Assembly: GCA_946631345.1 (NCBI GenBank)
Contig: CAMPAA010000135.1
Coordinates: forward strand, 1-8,440
Length of the DNA stretch: 8,440 nt
Direction of reading: 5' to 3'
Origin: an uncultured Verrucomicrobiota bacterium
GTDB lineage: Bacteria > Verrucomicrobiota > Kiritimatiellia > RFP12 > UBA1067
Below, in pieces: positions 5,556 to 8,440 of this stretch (positions are counted from its first letter, which is position 1; each line of letters opens with the position of its first letter). The translations under genes and the position numbers were made by a program. Below the pieces are notes generated by a model, which saw nothing but the letters and a program-made list of their open reading frames with translations, did no database searches and had not been told where the DNA came from.

Positions 5556-6326
5556 TCAGAAGTATCCGTTAACGATCGGCAGGAACGGAATCTGGTTGTC
5601 CATGATCACGTTGACGAGACCGATCTGGAAGCCGCTGTCGCAGGCAAACGCCATATTGACAAGACCCAGCTGGCAACCCCAGAGCAGATCCGTCTGGTTG
5701 TAGATTAACGCCAACTGGAGACCGTGTGCACGGCGGGCGAAGTTCGCACCAAGCGCCGCCTGGACGCCGTACATATCGCCGCCCACGACATTGGCAAGGC
5801 CGGATATCTGCAGACCAGCGACCGTCCTGTCCGTCATTGCGCCGATGAGGTTGGCCTCCATGCCGTATACGTTGCGGTTGAAGCCGATGGCATCAACCGA
5901 AAGGCCGTAGAACTCCTGATTGTTCATGTTGAACAGCGACAGCGCCAGACCATAGGCATCTTCGTTCGAGAAGTTGAACGCGGCGGCCGTCTGCAGACCG
6001 ATGAAGCACTTGCGGGCGGTGTTCGCGCCGAAGGCGAACTCCCAGCCGTACATCTTCATCGAATCAGAGTAGCCGAGGTTCAGGTCAAGGCCGAAGATAT
6101 CCCACTTCTCAATGCCCCATGGCAGCTGCACGGGCGTGGCAAGGCCAAGCGCCAGCGCCGACCAGCCATACGATGCGGGAGCCTTGTAATGGCCCTCGGA
6201 AGGATCGGTGGACACCTCCTCCTTTTCACCAACGGCCTGAAGATCAGGATTGGTGTTCGCGGCGAAGGATGTCGATGCTACCGTAGCAAACGCAACGGCG
6301 GCCAGCATGGTTTTCTTGACGTTCAT
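5556..6326 (-). CDS. secreted repeat protein resembling the LA_2272 surface-repeat family
   Basis: This 256-residue protein starts with a clear signal peptide (MNVKKTMLAAVAFATVASTSFA, cleavage after residue 22). A short polar linker with many acidic residues follows to about residue 50. From residue 78 to 245 it consists of about eleven degenerate repeats of 14-16 residues, each opening with an aromatic residue or similar, then Gly and alternating hydrophobics, for example YGLSVDAIG, AGLQISGLANV, HGLQLALIYN and SGFQIGLVNV. It ends PFLPIVNGYF with a C-terminal Phe. The GLQxGLVN repeats and the PFLPIVN ending recall proteins annotated as LA_2272 family surface repeat proteins; that match is from memory. 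Alternating hydrophobics and terminal Phe suggest a beta-rich outer-membrane or surface protein, which is inference. The start is secured by an AAGGAG sequence 10 bp upstream and the signal peptide. It has its own promoter and is followed by tRNA-Arg. Function unknown. Confidence 0.8.
   Translation of the reverse strand: MNVKKTMLAAVAFATVASTSFAANTNPDLQAVGEKEEVSTDPSEGHYKAPASYGWSALALGLATPVQLPWGIEKWDIFGLDLNLGYSDSMKMYGWEFAFGANTARKCFIGLQTAAAFNFSNEDAYGLALSLFNMNNQEFYGLSVDAIGFNRNVYGMEANLIGAMTDRTVAGLQISGLANVVGGDMYGVQAALGANFARRAHGLQLALIYNQTDLLWGCQLGLVNMAFACDSGFQIGLVNVIMDNQIPFLPIVNGYF
5592..6095 (-). repeat. about eleven degenerate 15-16-residue protein repeats
   Basis: Within the secreted protein, the repeat glycines fall at residues 79, 94, 110, 126, 141, 155, 171, 187, 202, 217 and 232, a spacing of 14-16 residues throughout. 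The unit is roughly aromatic-G-L/V-x-hydrophobic-x-hydrophobic, ending in a polar turn that often holds Asn. The DNA copies have diverged, so these are old repeats seen only at protein level. Confidence 0.75.
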
Positions 6327-6336
6327 TTTAATGAGA

Positions 6337-6342
6337 CTCCTT
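6337..6342 (-). promoter_or_regulatory. Shine-Dalgarno sequence of the repeat-protein gene
   Basis: AAGGAG lies 10 bases before the ATG at 6326. It is the only strong ribosome binding site in the window and confirms this start. The rpsA, ubiE-like, M20 and ABC ATPase genes have none. Confidence 0.75.
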
Positions 6343-6364
6343 GGGTTTGAAAAAAATCACGCGT

Positions 6365-6393
6365 ATGATACAATTTTCCGGCGCGCGCGTCAA
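6365..6393 (-). promoter_or_regulatory. sigma70-type promoter of the repeat-protein/tRNA-Arg unit
   Basis: TTGACG (6388-6393), a 17-bp spacer and TATCAT (6365-6370) match the housekeeping consensus at five of six bases each. Transcription should start near 6358, giving a leader of about 32 nt that carries the Shine-Dalgarno. The -35 hexamer overlaps the stop codon of the dikinase gene, and the spacer holds a run of alternating GC. Confidence 0.7.
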
Positions 6394-8440
6394 GCGCTCA
6401 ATGCGGCCTGCGCGGCTGCGAGGCGAGCGATAGGCACACGGAACGGCGAGCAGGACACGTAGTCGAGCCCGAGCCTGTGGCAGAACGCCACCGACACCGG
6501 GTCGCCGCCGTGTTCGCCGCAGATGCCGCAGTGGAGCATGGGCCGTGTGGCCTTGCCGTCCCTCACGGCCATATCCATGAGCTTGCCGACGCCGCTCTGG
6601 TCGAGGCGGGCGAACGGGTCGTTCTCGAATATCTTCTGGTCGTAGTACGCGCCGAGGAACTTGCCCGCGTCGTCGCGGGAGAAGCCGTAGGTCATCTGCG
6701 TGAGGTCGTTGGTGCCGAAGCAGAAGAACTCCGCCTCGTTCGCCAGCTCGCCAGCGGTGAGCGCCGCGCGCGGAATCTCTATCATCGTGCCGACCTCGTA
6801 GTTGAGCTTGATTTCGGCTGCCTGTATCTCCTCGTTCGCCACGTGGACCACGATGTCCTTCACGAACTTGAACTCCTTGGGGTCGCCGGTGAGCGGAATC
6901 ATGATCTCTGGTTTGACGTTCCAACCCTTGTGGCGCTTCTGCACGTTGATCGCTGCGCGGATGACGGCCTTCGTCTGCATAACTGCGATCTCCGGATAGG
7001 TCACGCAGAGGCGGCAGCCGCGGTGGCCCATCATCGGGTTGATCTCGTGGAGGTTGTCGATGATCTCCTTGATGCGGGAGATGGGCTTGTGCTGCGCCTT
7101 GGCGAGGAGAGCGATCTCCTCCTCGGTGTGCGGTACAAACTCGTGCAGCGGCGGATCGAGGAACCGGATCGTGACGGGCTGTCCGTCAAGCGCCTCGAAG
7201 AGCTGCTCGAAGTCGTCCTGCTGGTACGGAAGGATGCGGGAAAGCGCAAGCCTGCGCTCCTCTACGGTGTCGGCGCAGATCATCTCGCGGAACGCAGCAA
7301 TGCGGCTCTGCGAGAAGAACATGTGCTCCGTGCGGCAGAGTCCGATGCCCTCGGCGCCAAGCTCGCGGGCCTTCTTTGCGTCGCGCGGCGTGTCGGCGTT
7401 GGTGCGCACCTTCAGGCGGCGGAACTTATCGGCCCACATCATGATGCGGCCGAACTCGCCGGCGATCGTCGCGTCCACGGTCGGGATCACGCCGTCATAG
7501 ATGTTGCCGGTTGATCCGTCGATGGAGATCCAGTCGCCCTCGCGGAAGGTCTTTCCGCCCAGGAAGAACTTCTTGTTCTCCTCGTCCATCTGTATCTCCT
7601 GGCAGCCCGACACGCAGCACTCGCCCATGCCGCGGGCCACGACCGCCGCATGGCTCGTCATGCCGCCGCGCACGGTGAGAATGCCCTCGGCCGCCTTCAT
7701 GCCTTCGATATCCTCGGGGCTCGTCTCAAGGCGCACGAGCACCACCTGTTCGCCCTGCTCCTTCCACGCCTTGGCGTCGGCGGCGCTGAACACGATGCGC
7801 CCGCATGCCGCGCCCGGCGAGGCGGGAAGCCCGCGCCCCATCGGCTTGGCCTTCTTCAGCGCCACGGCGTCGAACTGCGGGTGGAGGAGGGTGTCGAGGT
7901 TGCGCGGCTCAACCATGAGCACCGCCTCCTGCTCCGTGCGCATCCCCTCGTCCACGAGGTCGCAGGCGATCTTGAGCGCCGCCTTGGCGGTGCGCTTGCC
8001 GTTGCGCGTCTGGAGCATGAAGAGCTTCTCGTTCTCGATGGTGAACTCCATGTCCTGCATGTCGCGGTAGTGCTTCTCCAGCTTCTCGCACACGTCGGTG
8101 AACTGCTTGAACACCTTGGGCATGACCTCGGCCATCTTGGCGATGGGCATCGGCGTACGCACTCCGGCCACCACGTCCTCGCCCTGCGCGTTCATCAGGA
8201 ACTCGCCCATGAGCTTCTTCTCGCCTGTCGCGGGATCGCGCGTGAACGCCACGCCCGTGCCTGACTGGTCGTTGAGGTTTCCGAAAGCCATCATCTGCAC
8301 GTTGACCGCCGTGCCCCAGCTGTACGGGATGTCGTTGTCGCGACGGTACACGTTGGCGCGCGGGTTGTCCCAGCTGCGGAACACCGCCTGGATCGCCGCG
8401 AACAGCTGCTCCTTGGCGTCATCCGGGAAAGCCTTGCCGA
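6390..8440 (-). CDS. ppdK: pyruvate, phosphate dikinase, missing its N-terminus at the right edge
   Basis: Visible are 682 codons plus a stop, open to the edge. Counting from the first full codon (8436-8438), the sequence starts in the ATP-grasp domain (AVFRSWDNPRANVYRR, 18-33). It continues through the phosphohistidine domain with GGMTSHAAVVARGMG (catalytic His263, preceded by Thr261, the residue usually targeted by dikinase regulatory protein). The PEP/pyruvate TIM barrel follows, with metal ligands E554 in EIPRA and D578 in FGTNDLTQ, and catalytic Cys640 in GICGEHGG. The His-to-Cys spacing of 377 is within one residue of the Clostridium symbiosum enzyme (H455, C831), so about 192 residues lie outside. 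It interconverts ATP, Pi and pyruvate with AMP, PPi and PEP in the cytoplasm, often in PPi-linked glycolysis of anaerobes. All visible active-site residues are intact. A GTG at 8384 is an internal Val, not a start. No terminator follows; the next gene's promoter overlaps the stop. Confidence 0.97.
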   Translation of the reverse strand, partial: GKAFPDDAKEQLFAAIQAVFRSWDNPRANVYRRDNDIPYSWGTAVNVQMMAFGNLNDQSGTGVAFTRDPATGEKKLMGEFLMNAQGEDVVAGVRTPMPIAKMAEVMPKVFKQFTDVCEKLEKHYRDMQDMEFTIENEKLFMLQTRNGKRTAKAALKIACDLVDEGMRTEQEAVLMVEPRNLDTLLHPQFDAVALKKAKPMGRGLPASPGAACGRIVFSAADAKAWKEQGEQVVLVRLETSPEDIEGMKAAEGILTVRGGMTSHAAVVARGMGECCVSGCQEIQMDEENKKFFLGGKTFREGDWISIDGSTGNIYDGVIPTVDATIAGEFGRIMMWADKFRRLKVRTNADTPRDAKKARELGAEGIGLCRTEHMFFSQSRIAAFREMICADTVEERRLALSRILPYQQDDFEQLFEALDGQPVTIRFLDPPLHEFVPHTEEEIALLAKAQHKPISRIKEIIDNLHEINPMMGHRGCRLCVTYPEIAVMQTKAVIRAAINVQKRHKGWNVKPEIMIPLTGDPKEFKFVKDIVVHVANEEIQAAEIKLNYEVGTMIEIPRAALTAGELANEAEFFCFGTNDLTQMTYGFSRDDAGKFLGAYYDQKIFENDPFARLDQSGVGKLMDMAVRDGKATRPMLHCGICGEHGGDPVSVAFCHRLGLDYVSCSPFRVPIARLAAAQAALSA

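Noticed and set aside
5724..6350. A 208-codon plus-strand frame opposite the repeat protein
   Set aside because: The minus-strand gene has a promoter, Shine-Dalgarno, signal peptide and protein repeats. The plus-strand frame has none of these and is its shadow.
6371..6390. Terminator for ppdK in the GC-alternating run after its stop
   Set aside because: The alternating GC is self-complementary but has no loop and only a short A/T stretch after it. It is better explained as promoter spacer.
6477..7514. A 345-codon open frame on the plus strand, antisense to ppdK
   Set aside because: It lies wholly inside the dikinase gene, whose active-site motifs are intact. The translation is low-complexity (rich in H, L, V, A, E) and has no domain. 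Long antisense frames are expected in GC-rich genes.
8382..8384. Possible GTG start for a 664-residue dikinase-like protein
   Set aside because: The frame stays open to the right edge, and the 18 codons upstream encode conserved dikinase sequence (FPDDAKEQLFAAIQAVF). The GTG is an internal valine.
1..8440. CRISPR arrays, insertion sequences, prophage genes, att sites at the tRNA
   Set aside because: No regularly spaced DNA repeats, transposase or integrase sequence, or duplicated tRNA 3' end was seen. The region next to tRNA-Arg holds only its terminator and the M20 promoter.

Overview
This is a GC-rich bacterial chromosomal window of ordinary gene content. Apart from one gene it is encoded on the minus strand. 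I see no phage, insertion sequence, CRISPR array or other mobile DNA. The gene set is: ribosomal protein S1, a UbiE/MenG-like methyltransferase, a MacB-type ABC transporter pair, a Gfo/Idh/MocA oxidoreductase, an exported M20 peptidase, an LA_2272-like repeat surface protein, tRNA-Arg and pyruvate phosphate dikinase. Sparse Shine-Dalgarno sequences, signal peptides on envelope proteins and a PPi-dependent glycolytic enzyme fit a Gram-negative anaerobe. A PVC-group lineage such as Kiritimatiellota or Lentisphaerota is my best guess, but it is an inference from general character and not from a marker phylogeny.

Left part (1-1114): the start of rpsA runs leftward out of the window. A 174-bp divergent intergenic region separates it from the rightward ubiE-like gene. 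Each has its own recognisable promoter. The methyltransferase gene ends in a 10-bp tail-to-tail overlap with the ABC permease gene.

Middle part (1105-5361, minus strand, transcribed right to left): a consensus extended -10 promoter sits directly against the start codon of an exported M20 metallopeptidase. Next come a cytoplasmic Gfo/Idh/MocA oxidoreductase, an ABC ATPase and a MacB/FtsX-type permease. The last three genes are joined by two ATGA stop/start overlaps and so look translationally coupled. The 44-bp gap after the peptidase gene holds only a short inverted repeat. The likely picture is one operon combining envelope peptide processing, a transporter without a visible membrane fusion partner, and an NAD(P)-dependent oxidoreductase of unknown substrate.

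Right part (5412-8440, minus strand): pyruvate phosphate dikinase enters from the right edge, with about 192 N-terminal residues outside. Its stop codon lies inside the -35 box of a good sigma70-type promoter for a secreted 256-residue protein. That protein is built from about eleven degenerate 15-16-residue repeats. A tRNA-Arg(CCG) gene follows 24 bp after its stop codon with no promoter of its own, and a strong hairpin terminator follows the tRNA. The mRNA and tRNA therefore probably share one transcript.

The most interesting signals are regulatory: two promoters placed so close to start codons that the mRNAs should be leaderless or nearly so, a shared TGGTA-type extended -10 at three promoters, an rpsA leader without a Shine-Dalgarno, and the surface-protein/tRNA co-transcript. 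No clearly novel system is evident.
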